Positions 33,999 to 42,520 of a stretch of 64,000 nucleotides of DNA are shown here, piece after piece. The stretch lies in NCBI RefSeq assembly GCF_021654285.1, contig NZ_JAKFZS010000010.1, positions 1-64,000 on the forward strand, written 5' to 3'. This DNA comes from Pseudoalteromonas luteoviolacea (GTDB lineage Bacteria; Pseudomonadota; Gammaproteobacteria; Enterobacterales; Alteromonadaceae). Position numbers and translations under genes: made by a program. Under the pieces are notes generated by a model. The model was not told where the DNA came from. It saw nothing but the letters and a program-made list of their open reading frames with translations, and did no database searches. Within the stretch, counting starts at the first letter, position 1. The number at the start of each line of letters is the position of its first letter.

Positions 33999-34694
33999 TT
34001 ATAAATTACCGTCATTAACCAATTGATGAAGCTCCTCAAGTGAAGCCGCAATTTTTACGCCTGGTACATTAGTACCGATGGTTGCCTCAAATGAGCCTTC
34101 AACTTGTGAGCGGAATGAGGTAAAAGAAATGCGGTAGACGCCACGAACAAGAGATTCCGTAGGGTTGTTTAAGTTTGTGGTTTGTCTTAGCAGTGAGTTG
34201 TAGTATGCGCCACTTGGATTAGCGGGTAATTCTCGCGTGTCATCATTGTATCCCAGCGGTTGCAGTACTTTTCCGCCCTTAGCAATGCTTTTACTATCGA
34301 TTATATTCATGCGATCAAACACAATGTAAGTATCGAAAAACTTTGCTTTGTCTTTTTCCATACCTGGTGCAAAGTTGGTATGAACAAAGTCCTTCTCCGT
34401 TGGTTTTGATTCAACGGGAGATTGCATTGAAATGCCAATCTCATCTACTGCTGCTGGCACCCATGCATATAAGTAATAGGTATCTTTGCCTTTATACACG
34501 CCCTCTGGCTTTACAGTGACATCAACGTAGCCGAAATAATTCACGTAATTGGCGTAGGGGGCGCGCACTTCAAGCGGTCCAACCCCTTCAGAAATAGAGC
34601 TTTTTAAATAGGGTGACGATGAAGTACTCATACATGCAGTTAAAGTAGTGAGAGAAAGTACAGCAATTACCTTTCCAGTGGATTTAAGCGTCAT
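33999..34694 (-). CDS. LipL32 family surface lipoprotein
   Basis: Homolog of LipL32, the major outer-membrane lipoprotein of pathogenic Leptospira, which binds extracellular matrix proteins. A lipobox (TLTAC) is followed by a 210-residue domain with the family stretches LPYGSVINYYGYV-like (here PYANYVNYFGYVDV), YYLYAWVPAAVDEIGISM, FFDTYIVFDRM, YNSLLR and LVRGVYRISFTSFRSQVEGS. The gene starts at the ATG at 34694 (AAGGAG 8 nt upstream). A LipL32 ortholog is known in Pseudoalteromonas tunicata, so this supports the genus call. It may mediate attachment to hosts or surfaces. Confidence 0.9.
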   Translation of the reverse strand: MTLKSTGKVIAVLSLTTLTACMSTSSSPYLKSSISEGVGPLEVRAPYANYVNYFGYVDVTVKPEGVYKGKDTYYLYAWVPAAVDEIGISMQSPVESKPTEKDFVHTNFAPGMEKDKAKFFDTYIVFDRMNIIDSKSIAKGGKVLQPLGYNDDTRELPANPSGAYYNSLLRQTTNLNNPTESLVRGVYRISFTSFRSQVEGSFEATIGTNVPGVKIAASLEELHQLVNDGNL

Positions 34695-34944
34695 TAAATA
34701 ACTCCTTGTTCTGATTAAAATCAAAGCAAGCATAGTTGTGTTTTAAGGCATTGCAATGTGAATTGGGTGGTTTTTTTCTTACAGAGAAGGTGTAGGAATT
34801 TTACGTGATTAAACGCTTTATTCGGAGAGGTATTTTAGGTACATTGAATATAAATAAAAAGGGATACATACCAATCACTTAGTGGATTTGATGCAGGTAG
34901 AATCGTAATGTGTCAATGCACTATTTAGTTGTGGAGAAGCAATC

Positions 34945-36066
34945 ATGTCAAAGGTAGCCATTATACTTGGTGGGTATGGTAATTTTGGTAAACGCATTGC
35001 TGAGTCATTATCACATCATGACATTACTTTGCTGATAGCAGGAAGAAGCGAGGCTAAGGCACAGCAAAGTATTGCGCAGCTACAAAACAAATCACGTGCA
35101 GTGCTCAAACCTTGGCAAGTGGATATTCACGCAGATGACTTTACCGAACGACTTGCTGCCCAGAATCCTTTTCTGGTGATCCATACCAGTGGGCCTTACC
35201 AAGGTCAGAATTATACTGTGCCGCAAGCGTGCATTGCCTCTGGCGCTCATTACATAGATTTGGCTGATGATAGACGGTATGTGTGTGATATCAGCACTCT
35301 TAATGGGGCTGCGAACACTAAAGGGGTGTTGATTATCAGCGGTGCCAGCTCAGTGCCTGGGTTATCCTCAGCTGTCATTGATAAGTACTCAACTGCTTTC
35401 AAGCGTATTCAAAGTATCGATATTGCCATTGCACCGGGCAACCAAGCGCAAAGAGGTGTGGCGACAATTGCAGCCATTTTAACCTACACAGGTCATCCAT
35501 TTGAGGCGTTTAAAGAGGGGCGGTGGCAATCAATCCATGGTTGGATGGATGCAAAGAGTCATGACTTTAAAGGTATCGCCAAACGCCGACTTTTAGCCAA
35601 TGTTGATGTGCCAGATTTGGCACTTTTCCCTAAGCGGTATGCGGTCGCTGAGCGAGTGAGCTTTCAAGCAGGGTTGGAGCTGCCATTGTTGCATTGGGGC
35701 ATGGTGGGTATGGCTGCATTAGCCAAGTGGGGCATAGTAAAAAATTGGTCTCCACTTGCAAAACAGCTGGATAAACTGAGTAATTGCTTTTTACGTTTTG
35801 GCAGTGATATTGGTGCCATGGAAGTGTCTATATCAGGGCTGGCAGACAGTGAAAAACCGCGTAAAGTGACTTGGCGTCTCTATGCACCAAATGGACAAGG
35901 ACCTTATATTCCAACACTTTCCACCATTATTATTGCAAAAAAGCTTCTCAATGAAACACTGGATATAACGGGGGCGCTACCCTGTTCAGGGGTGTTAGAA
36001 TTATCTGAATTTGAACCGTATTTTAAAACGTTTGGAATATATCAAAAGACGCAGGTGGAGGAGTGA
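34945..36066 (+). CDS. Saccharopine dehydrogenase-like NAD(P)-binding oxidoreductase
   Basis: Cytosolic oxidoreductase of the saccharopine dehydrogenase / trans-acting enoyl reductase superfamily. The N-terminal Rossmann motif is AIILGGYGNFGKRIAE, followed by LLIAGRSEAKA, VIHTSGPYQGQNYTVPQACI and the ASGAHYIDLADDR motif. The C-terminal half is the larger mixed domain of the family. 373 residues. It is the first gene of a tight three-gene operon with a DUF2269 protein and a DoxX-like protein; the next start overlaps its stop. This trio recurs in gammaproteobacteria (recollection), suggesting a membrane-linked redox pathway of unknown substrate. Confidence 0.85.
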   Translation: MSKVAIILGGYGNFGKRIAESLSHHDITLLIAGRSEAKAQQSIAQLQNKSRAVLKPWQVDIHADDFTERLAAQNPFLVIHTSGPYQGQNYTVPQACIASGAHYIDLADDRRYVCDISTLNGAANTKGVLIISGASSVPGLSSAVIDKYSTAFKRIQSIDIAIAPGNQAQRGVATIAAILTYTGHPFEAFKEGRWQSIHGWMDAKSHDFKGIAKRRLLANVDVPDLALFPKRYAVAERVSFQAGLELPLLHWGMVGMAALAKWGIVKNWSPLAKQLDKLSNCFLRFGSDIGAMEVSISGLADSEKPRKVTWRLYAPNGQGPYIPTLSTIIIAKKLLNETLDITGALPCSGVLELSEFEPYFKTFGIYQKTQVEE

Positions 36067-36539
36067 TGGAACCGTACTTTATCGCAAAGTTTATTCATAT
36101 TTTGGCCGCGATAGTGGTGATGGGGACAGGCGCGGGCATTGCTTTTTTTATGTTTATGGCGAATCGCTCCAACAATCCTCAAGCAATTTATGTGACAACG
36201 CAGCATGTTGTTTTAGGAGATTGGCTATTCACAACCCCAGCGGTGATCACGCAAATAATCAGTGGCCTATACTTGATGCATTTGCTCGGTTACGCTTTTG
36301 ACTCGCCTTGGTTTTTAACGGTTGCAGGGCTGTTTTCGTTCATAGGCTTGTGCTGGCTTCCTGTGTTGAAAATACAGTATCGCTTGCGTGCGTTGGCACA
36401 GCTCGAGCAGCAAAAAGGTGAAATCTCCGCCGAGTTTAAAAAACTGATGCGACGATGGACGTTATTGGGTATTCTTGCGTTTGCAGCCATTTTGATATTA
36501 CTTGCCTTGATGGTATTTAAGCCTTTATCGGTCGTGTGA
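36066..36539 (+). CDS. DUF2269 family membrane protein
   Basis: Four-helix inner-membrane protein, 157 residues. The N-terminus YFIAKFIHILAAIVVMGTGA and the loop FMFMANRSNNPQAI followed by VLGDWLFTTPAVITQIISG are typical of DUF2269. The ATG overlaps the last base of the preceding stop and has GGAGG upstream. The stop overlaps the next gene region, so all three genes are coupled. A conserved early His (FIH) suggests haem or metal binding as in related integral membrane proteins, but this is speculative. Confidence 0.82.
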   Translation: MEPYFIAKFIHILAAIVVMGTGAGIAFFMFMANRSNNPQAIYVTTQHVVLGDWLFTTPAVITQIISGLYLMHLLGYAFDSPWFLTVAGLFSFIGLCWLPVLKIQYRLRALAQLEQQKGEISAEFKKLMRRWTLLGILAFAAILILLALMVFKPLSVV

Positions 36540-36541
36540 TT

Positions 36542-36928
36542 ATGATAATGAAAGCCCATAAACTTGACCTATATGCGAGTTATAGCTTGGCGTTTGTTTG
36601 GGTGTTTACCGGTCTTACATCGGTATTTTTTGCCCCCGAGGTTGGCTTTGATATTTTGGCAAGCGCAGATATTACTGGGCTTGTTGCACAAGCGGCTGTG
36701 TATGGCGGTGGCGCACTGGATGTTGCGCTAGGATTGTGGATTTTGACAAGGCGCTACGTCAGACTATGTTGCTTGGTGCAGGTGAGTGTGATCCTCGTGT
36801 ACAGTGCTCTTTTGACTCTTATTGATGCTTCATTTTGGTTGCACCCTTTTGGTCCTGTGACTAAAAACTTCCCTATCATCCTACTGATTATGTGTGTGTA
36901 CCACACTGCCGCTAAAAGTGAGAAATAG
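36542..36928 (+). CDS. DoxX-like membrane protein
   Basis: Four-helix membrane protein of about 128 residues from the DoxX-like (DoxX_2/3) group; recognisable stretches are LAFVWVFTGLTSVFFAPEVG, AVYGGGALDVALGLWIL and FGPVTKNFPIILLIM. Three possible starts lie close together (GTG 36536, ATG 36542, ATG 36548). It is the last gene of the saccharopine-dehydrogenase-like operon. Function unknown; DoxX relatives work with oxidoreductases in the membrane. Confidence 0.8.
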   Translation: MIMKAHKLDLYASYSLAFVWVFTGLTSVFFAPEVGFDILASADITGLVAQAAVYGGGALDVALGLWILTRRYVRLCCLVQVSVILVYSALLTLIDASFWLHPFGPVTKNFPIILLIMCVYHTAAKSEK

Positions 36929-37018
36929 CGCGATTTATGTGTTCGGCATATTCGATATTTTGAATATTATCCACCATCTATCTATATTTTATAAGTATCG
37001 GAACAATGAGGAGGTGGT

Positions 37019-38020
37019 GTGCGAACAGCTGCTCAGTTTATCTTGGTTGGACTGTTATCCAGTTCAGTGGTTGCGGCACCGCTTGATGAGATAATCAAAG
37101 AGGCGGAGGATTACTTGCGTGTCGAACCTTCCCGCTCATTAAAGCTGCTCAACGCGATACCTCATGTGCATTCGTTAACCGATATTCAGCAATTGAGATG
37201 GCATATAGCGGCCATGCGAGCGTCGGTACCCACGGGGGATATGACACAGCTAATTGATTCTTTAGAGGTGATTTTTCACCACCAAAAACACCCTTATTTT
37301 ATTGATAAACTGGTTTCTATCACCAGTGCGACAGGTATTTGGCTGCGAAAAAACCATTATATCAATGATGCGCAAGTCAGCCTTGAATGTTCTTACAAGC
37401 ATGCCATCAATGATCGCCAAAAATTGACGATAACTAATAGCCTCGCGTTGCTTGCACGGCAGCTTGATGAGTTAGAAAAAGCTAAGTCGTTATATGTCAA
37501 AGCGAAGCGGCTTGCACGTATCGCGGATAGGAAAAATTTACTGGCAATCATAGAGAATAACCAAGGCATGATAGCGTTGGAAGAGGGTAATATTGGGCAA
37601 GCTGAGCAGCATTTTAGAATTGCGTTAGCTGGATATCAAAATATAGATAAGCGTTCAGGTCAAATATCGGCGGGAATCAACTTACTGTTTGTTTTTGCTG
37701 TTCAGCAGCAGTGGGTAAACTTCCAAAGGCTATATAGCCCGACTGAAACCTTGGCACATGCTTTTCCCAATAAGGCCAAGCAGGCATTATTGTTTTGGCT
37801 TAATACCCGCTTTAAACATATGCATGGAGAGCCTTTATCTCGAGAAGAAAAAGCGCAGCTTATCAATGCCTTTAGGCAATTAGATGACGATAGAATTAGG
37901 GCCTTAGTATCGCTGCATTTGACTTCAGGCATGGATATATCAGTCCCAGTGATTGATAAGTCGAAAATCAAACGTTTTAATCGCCCCTGGTTCGAAAAAG
38001 TAAAGCGTTGTGAATGGTAA
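37019..38020 (+). CDS. Exported TPR-repeat protein
   Basis: A 333-residue protein with a signal peptide (AAQFILVGLLSSSVVAAP) and a helical repeat body. The clearest TPR units are LALLARQLDELEKAKSLYVK and NNQGMIALEEGNIGQAEQHF. GTG start with GAGGAGG at ideal spacing. The end is not fused to a kinase or GGDEF domain, though similar TPR sensor domains often are in this group. It is convergent with the double-glycine peptide gene. Partner proteins are unknown. Confidence 0.75.
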   Translation: MRTAAQFILVGLLSSSVVAAPLDEIIKEAEDYLRVEPSRSLKLLNAIPHVHSLTDIQQLRWHIAAMRASVPTGDMTQLIDSLEVIFHHQKHPYFIDKLVSITSATGIWLRKNHYINDAQVSLECSYKHAINDRQKLTITNSLALLARQLDELEKAKSLYVKAKRLARIADRKNLLAIIENNQGMIALEEGNIGQAEQHFRIALAGYQNIDKRSGQISAGINLLFVFAVQQQWVNFQRLYSPTETLAHAFPNKAKQALLFWLNTRFKHMHGEPLSREEKAQLINAFRQLDDDRIRALVSLHLTSGMDISVPVIDKSKIKRFNRPWFEKVKRCEW

Positions 38021-38107
38021 TTGAATGTTTATTTTTAGCTGGGTTAACATACTTATCAATGCCGTACAGCAAACGCGGCATTCATTAACAGGGGAATCGG
38101 CTAGAGA

Positions 38108-38314
38108 TTAATAATCTTGACACCAGCCACGTGTATTACAGCCCTTGTATGGCGTTGTGATACATGGCCCATTCGTCCAACATGGCATTTGGCCAGACTG
38201 ACACCAATAATCTTTAGATTCAATGGCACCGCCCCCTACTTGTTTTGTCGCATCTGAGTTAATTTGTTTTTGGCTCAGTTGCTTAATGCCTTTTTTGTTT
38301 AATTTTAATTTCAT
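38108..38314 (-). CDS. Double-glycine-leader peptide (RiPP/microcin-like precursor) 2
   Basis: A 68-residue peptide starting at the ATG at 38314 (AAAGGATATAACA upstream). Leader MKLKLNKKGIKQLSQKQINS ends at ATKQVGGG, closely matching the peptide encoded at 23595-23759. The core of about 40 residues holds five cysteines and three tryptophans (DYWCQSG, MPCWTNGPC, YKGCNTRGWCQDY), so it is likely cross-linked after Gly-Gly cleavage. It is exactly the type handled by C39-peptidase exporters; no such exporter or modifying enzyme lies in this window. A bacteriocin or signalling role is possible but unproven. Confidence 0.75.
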   Translation of the reverse strand: MKLKLNKKGIKQLSQKQINSDATKQVGGGAIESKDYWCQSGQMPCWTNGPCITTPYKGCNTRGWCQDY

Positions 38315-38644
38315 TGTTATATCCTTTTGTTTGTTTTTTGTACTGCGCAATAAGAGTCACAATTTACCCAATATCAGTCAATTGCAATTTTTTGATAATC
38401 GTACTTTTAGATTAGTTGGTATGTGGATTGCTAGCGTTTAATTGTTGATGATGTGACCATGAAATGACACAAATACACTCAGTCATCGGGTGTGGTGGTG
38501 ATTAGTCGCAGTTGCTTTGAATCGCAGTTCAGTTTAAGGCATCTTAGAATTGACGATGAAATTGATATAACATAACAAAAACAATCGCCTTAAGAGGGAT
38601 ACATTAGGTATTCAGGCGGTGAGTATAAAATTAAGAGCTTGATT
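38315..38644. other. Intergenic region between divergent genes
   Basis: About 330 bp, AT-rich. It should hold the promoters of the double-glycine peptide gene and the S9 peptidase gene. No ORF, repeat or recognised operator stands out. Confidence 0.55.
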
Positions 38645-40702
38645 ATGAAAAATAACAATAAACTATCACTGACATTGCTTGGCGCTCAAATGCTTGCTTT
38701 ACCCGCGCTGGCAAGTGATATCAATACTGACAAGACGTGGCAGTATGAAGATGTATTCAATATCGAATACGCAGCGGCGCCACAAGTACACCCTGATGGC
38801 TACAAGGTCATTTATGAGCGCAGAGCCATGGATATTATGGCTGACAGCACACGCATAAATTTATGGGAAGTGGATTTAAAAACCAATACACATCAGCCGA
38901 TTTTATCTGGTAAAAACCAGTACCGTAGTGCCAAATATTCACCAGATGGCAAGCGACTCGCTTATATCACCAATGCCGAAGGAGATAATCAATTATATGT
39001 ACGCTGGTTAGATTCGGGACAAACCGCACGTGTCACCAACGTACATCAAAGTGTTGGAAACATAAGTTGGTCACCAGACGGTAAGTGGATAGCATTTACC
39101 ATGTTTAAGCCCGAGAGCAAAAGTGGCTTGTTTAAGGAGATGCCTAAAAAGCCGAAAGGCGCGCAATGGGCTGGGAATGCAACTTATATCGATGAGATGA
39201 TTTATAAGCGTGATGGCAGCGGTTTTGTTAAGCCGGGTTATCATCATGTGTACGTTGTGCCAGCTGAAGGGGGGACGCCGCGTCAATTAACGCAAGGTGC
39301 GTTCCATCATCGTTCATACCTCACTTGGAGTGAGGATGGTAAATCACTCTATTTTAACGCTAACCGACACGATAATTGGCAAAATAAACCGCGCCAGTCA
39401 GACATATATCGAGTTGATATTCACGATCGTCAGATCACACAAATCACGGATGTGGATGGCCCAGAATATCGCCCAAAAGTGAGTTATCAAAGAGATAAGA
39501 TTGCTTATTTAGGCTATGAAAATAAGCATTTATCAAGCCAAAACTTTGATATTTTCATGATGGATTTAGATGGTAAAAACCCAGTTAACCTAACCGCGTC
39601 GTTAGACCGGCCAATTAGCTCACATCAGTGGGATAAAAAAGGGCGCGGGCTTTATTTTAGCTATGATGACCATGGTCAAAAGTATGTTGGTCACGTGACT
39701 TTAAAGGGCAAAGTGACGGAAAAACTGGCTAAACTAGGTGGGCAGTCTTTAGGGCGTCCATACACATCTGGTCAATTTGCCGTTGCAGGCAGTAGTCGCT
39801 TGGTAGTAACAACCGGTGATACAGAGCGTCCAGCTGATCTGGCCTTGGTTGATAAGCGCCAGAAGGTCACTCAGCTAACAGATTTAAATGCTGACTTATT
39901 AGATCATAAAAATATCGCAAAAGTTGAGCCTATCACTGTAAAGTCATCTGTAGATGGCCGTGATATTCAAGCTTGGTATGCATTACCGCCTAATTTTGAT
40001 GCTACTAAAAAGTACCCGATGATTTTAGAGATACATGGCGGACCACACACGGCATATGGGCCAAACTACAGTACAGAAGTTCAGCTGATGGCATCTAAGG
40101 GCTATGTTGTGGTGTGGGCAAATCCACGAGGCAGTACGTCTTATGGTCAGGAGTTTGCAAATCTAATTCATCACGATTACCCATCAAAAGATTACAATGA
40201 CTTGATAGATGTTGTAGATGGTATGGTCGCTAAAAAGTTTGTTGATGAAGATAATTTATTTGTCACAGGTGGTTCAGGCGGCGGTGTGTTAACGGCGTGG
40301 ATCATTGGTAATACAGATCGCTTTAAAGCGGCGGTGGTTGCCAAGCCTGTGATTAACTGGATAAGCTTTGCTTTAACCGCAGATGCCTACAACTACTATG
40401 CGAAATATTGGATGCCGGGCATGCCATGGGAAGCAACAGAGCATTTATGGAAGCATTCACCGTTGTCGCTGGTGGGTAATGTGAAAACACCAACCATGTT
40501 GTTAACGGGTGAGAATGACTACCGTACTCCGATGAGTGAAACAGAGCAATACTATCAAGCATTGCAGTTACGTAATGTGGAAACTGCCATGGTACGTATT
40601 CCCAAAGCGGGCCATGGTATTGCTGCAAGGCCAAGTAACTTGATCCAAAAAGTGGGTCATATTGTGGCGTGGTTTGAAAAATACCGCAAAGCGGATAAGT
40701 AA
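38645..40702 (+). CDS. S9 family prolyl oligopeptidase-type peptidase
   Basis: Exported serine peptidase of the acylaminoacyl-peptidase / DPP-like S9C group, 685 residues. After a signal peptide (ending LPALAS) comes a beta-propeller with WD40-like PD40 repeats (YSPDGKRLAYITNAEGDNQL, WSPDGKWIAFTMF), then the alpha/beta-hydrolase domain (~430-685) with ILEIHGGPHTAYG, the nucleophile TGGSGGGVLTAW, the Asp in TGENDYRTPMSE and the His in KAGHGIAARPS. The ATG at 38645 is preferred to an in-frame TTG 6 nt earlier. It degrades short peptides in the periplasm or medium. Confidence 0.93.
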   Translation: MKNNNKLSLTLLGAQMLALPALASDINTDKTWQYEDVFNIEYAAAPQVHPDGYKVIYERRAMDIMADSTRINLWEVDLKTNTHQPILSGKNQYRSAKYSPDGKRLAYITNAEGDNQLYVRWLDSGQTARVTNVHQSVGNISWSPDGKWIAFTMFKPESKSGLFKEMPKKPKGAQWAGNATYIDEMIYKRDGSGFVKPGYHHVYVVPAEGGTPRQLTQGAFHHRSYLTWSEDGKSLYFNANRHDNWQNKPRQSDIYRVDIHDRQITQITDVDGPEYRPKVSYQRDKIAYLGYENKHLSSQNFDIFMMDLDGKNPVNLTASLDRPISSHQWDKKGRGLYFSYDDHGQKYVGHVTLKGKVTEKLAKLGGQSLGRPYTSGQFAVAGSSRLVVTTGDTERPADLALVDKRQKVTQLTDLNADLLDHKNIAKVEPITVKSSVDGRDIQAWYALPPNFDATKKYPMILEIHGGPHTAYGPNYSTEVQLMASKGYVVVWANPRGSTSYGQEFANLIHHDYPSKDYNDLIDVVDGMVAKKFVDEDNLFVTGGSGGGVLTAWIIGNTDRFKAAVVAKPVINWISFALTADAYNYYAKYWMPGMPWEATEHLWKHSPLSLVGNVKTPTMLLTGENDYRTPMSETEQYYQALQLRNVETAMVRIPKAGHGIAARPSNLIQKVGHIVAWFEKYRKADK

Positions 40703-40709
40703 AAATATA

Positions 40710-40734
40710 TTAGGGCAGTGTTTTACTGCCCTAA
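40710..40734. terminator. Bidirectional intrinsic terminator
   Basis: Perfect 10-bp stem ttagggcagt / actgccctaa with a gtttt loop, followed by tttta on the plus strand and preceded by aaaaatata, so it serves both convergent genes. Confidence 0.85.
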
Positions 40735-40740
40735 TTTTAG

Positions 40741-41526
40741 TTAAGCCAGACTCACTTGTGGCTTCCCCTCGACAGACACACTGCGTTTGGCAACTAGCCA
40801 TAAGCTGACTGTGATGGTGATGCTCATCATCACAAAAATAGCCAACATAATCATCAGCTGATATTTAATCGCCACCATAGGCGATGCCCCGCCAAGTATT
40901 TGACCTGTCATCATACCTGGAATTGTCACCAGTCCCGTCGTTGCCATCGTGGCGAGAATGGGTGACATCGCCTTGGTCAAAGCATCCTGTACAAAAGGTT
41001 TCGTCGCATCGCTTGGTGATGCGCCCAGCGCCAATGCGGCTTGATACTCGGGCCAGCGTTCTTGCAGTGCACTAAAGTAACTTTGTAGGCAGATGATATT
41101 GCTAGAAATGCTGTTGCCAAGGAGCATACCGGCTAAAGGGATAACGTAGCGGGCATGGTAAAAAGGTTCTGGCTGAATAATTCCCAAGGCAAGAATAGCC
41201 ATTAGCGGCAAGAGCCCCGCAACTAAGCTAAGCACCACAGGAAATAAAATCATAGATTTTGGAAAAGGCACTTTGTTGATAATGGCACTGCTGCCGACAA
41301 GTACCATGGCCATCATCCAGGCGAGGTTTACCCAAACACTGTTGAGATCGAAAAGTAACTCCAAGTATAGGCCGATTAATATGAGCTGCAATGTCATTCT
41401 ACTCAGGCTGACTATGGTTTCTTTTAATAAGCCCAGCTGATAGTGACTATTTATGTAATAAGGGATGATCAACGTGAGGCTGAAAAGAGCCAACTGCCAC
41501 CACTGAATATCTATGACGCTTTGCAT
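40741..41526 (-). CDS. fetB: FetB-like (UPF0014) ABC transporter permease
   Basis: Inner-membrane permease of the UPF0014 family, including E. coli FetB, the membrane half of the FetAB exporter linked to iron and oxidative-stress tolerance. About seven helices; family stretches are RMTLQLILIGLYLELLF, IIPYYINSHYQLGLL, PLAGMLLGNSISSNIICLQS, ALALGASPSDATKPFVQDAL and TTGLVTIPGMMTGQILGG. Length 261 aa is normal. The ATPase gene fetA normally lies next to it but is absent here, so it must use an ATPase encoded elsewhere or act alone. Confidence 0.88.
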   Translation of the reverse strand: MQSVIDIQWWQLALFSLTLIIPYYINSHYQLGLLKETIVSLSRMTLQLILIGLYLELLFDLNSVWVNLAWMMAMVLVGSSAIINKVPFPKSMILFPVVLSLVAGLLPLMAILALGIIQPEPFYHARYVIPLAGMLLGNSISSNIICLQSYFSALQERWPEYQAALALGASPSDATKPFVQDALTKAMSPILATMATTGLVTIPGMMTGQILGGASPMVAIKYQLMIMLAIFVMMSITITVSLWLVAKRSVSVEGKPQVSLA

Positions 41527-41587
41527 ACTGCCAACTACTTTGTCTGAGCCTAAAACAGGAATTAATTAACTGAGCGCTCACGCTAAC

Positions 41588-41628
41588 ATGCCTGTATGAC
41601 ACTTTTATTTTAAGTGTCATACAGGCAT
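41588..41628. repeat. 17-bp perfect inverted repeat
   Basis: Arms atgcctgtatgacactt (41588-41604) and aagtgtcatacaggcat (41612-41628) around a 7-nt loop, between fetB and the dioxygenase gene on the same strand. No T-tract on the minus strand, so it may be an operator or a stable mRNA hairpin rather than a simple terminator. Confidence 0.6.
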
Positions 41629-41671
41629 ATGTATCGGCGTTGTCTGGTTATGTAGTCTGCAGGGTATTAAA

Positions 41672-42307
41672 TTACACCACTTTGGCTAACACAATATCGT
41701 AGCGATATTGATTGGCGATTTCAGTGGTTTTTGCGGTCATTAAGGCTTGCTCTTCAGGTGTTTTGCGTCTGAATAAGCCATCTTTTTGGTTGAGTGGGTG
41801 ATCGGGAAAATACATTTGCGTAAGCAGCGAGTGATAGCCTCTTTTTGATATTTTGAGATGAATATGGGGGGTTCTCTGCTGCGCTGCATTGAGCGGGTAA
41901 GCCCCCGGGAACACAGTTTTAAAACGAAAGTGCCCTTTTGCTTTGGTTTGTATAATAGCCCAAGCCTGAAAGTGGGCATCAATTGGGGCATCACTGTTGT
42001 CATGAGGGTGATGGTATTTTCCAAAGCTGTTGGCTTGCCACAGATCAATGGTGACATCCTCTATGGCATTGCCTTGGTCATCGAACACTTGGCCAAATAT
42101 GTCTATGACGGTGCCGTTTGCTATACCTTTTTTACCGGCAACTTGCGTTAAGTCAGCATCTTTGTCTTTTTGTGGCGTAATTGGATAGTAAGGTCCCTCC
42201 ATCTCTTTTGGTGTTATGGTGCGCGCTTGTACATGTGTTCCAACAAGGCCCGCAAGTGAACCGAGCGTTAGATTGCGAATAAAGTGACGGCGATTGAGTG
42301 TTGTCAT
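41672..42307 (-). CDS. Exported intradiol ring-cleavage dioxygenase
   Basis: Non-haem Fe(III) dioxygenase of the protocatechuate 3,4-dioxygenase / catechol 1,2-dioxygenase family. The N-terminus is a Tat signal (NRRHFIRNLTLGSLAGL), so the folded iron enzyme is exported. The four metal ligands are visible: Tyr98 (SFGKYHHP), Tyr137 (FPGAYPLN) and the His148/His150 pair (RTPHIHLKI). The start motif TPKEMEGPYYPI is typical. 211 residues, a single-domain form. It would open catechol rings outside the cytoplasm, for example phenolics from algae or lignin-like matter. No other aromatic-degradation genes are nearby. Confidence 0.9.
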   Translation of the reverse strand: MTTLNRRHFIRNLTLGSLAGLVGTHVQARTITPKEMEGPYYPITPQKDKDADLTQVAGKKGIANGTVIDIFGQVFDDQGNAIEDVTIDLWQANSFGKYHHPHDNSDAPIDAHFQAWAIIQTKAKGHFRFKTVFPGAYPLNAAQQRTPHIHLKISKRGYHSLLTQMYFPDHPLNQKDGLFRRKTPEEQALMTAKTTEIANQYRYDIVLAKVV

Positions 42308-42520
42308 TATTAATCCTTCTGCAAGATGGTTAAAGCACCCTTAAAGACGTTACGTCATGCCCGCGCAATTGGCCAGTAATGACCATTGTCACGTTTGAAT
42401 GTAAATTGGGTGCATAAAGCAAATGGAGTATTAGATGCTGAGGTCAGCCGCGTCTTAGTATTTCTCTATTATTTTAAATCATAGAGTTTTAATAGAGTTT
42501 TAGTGTTTTGAAATTTAAGC

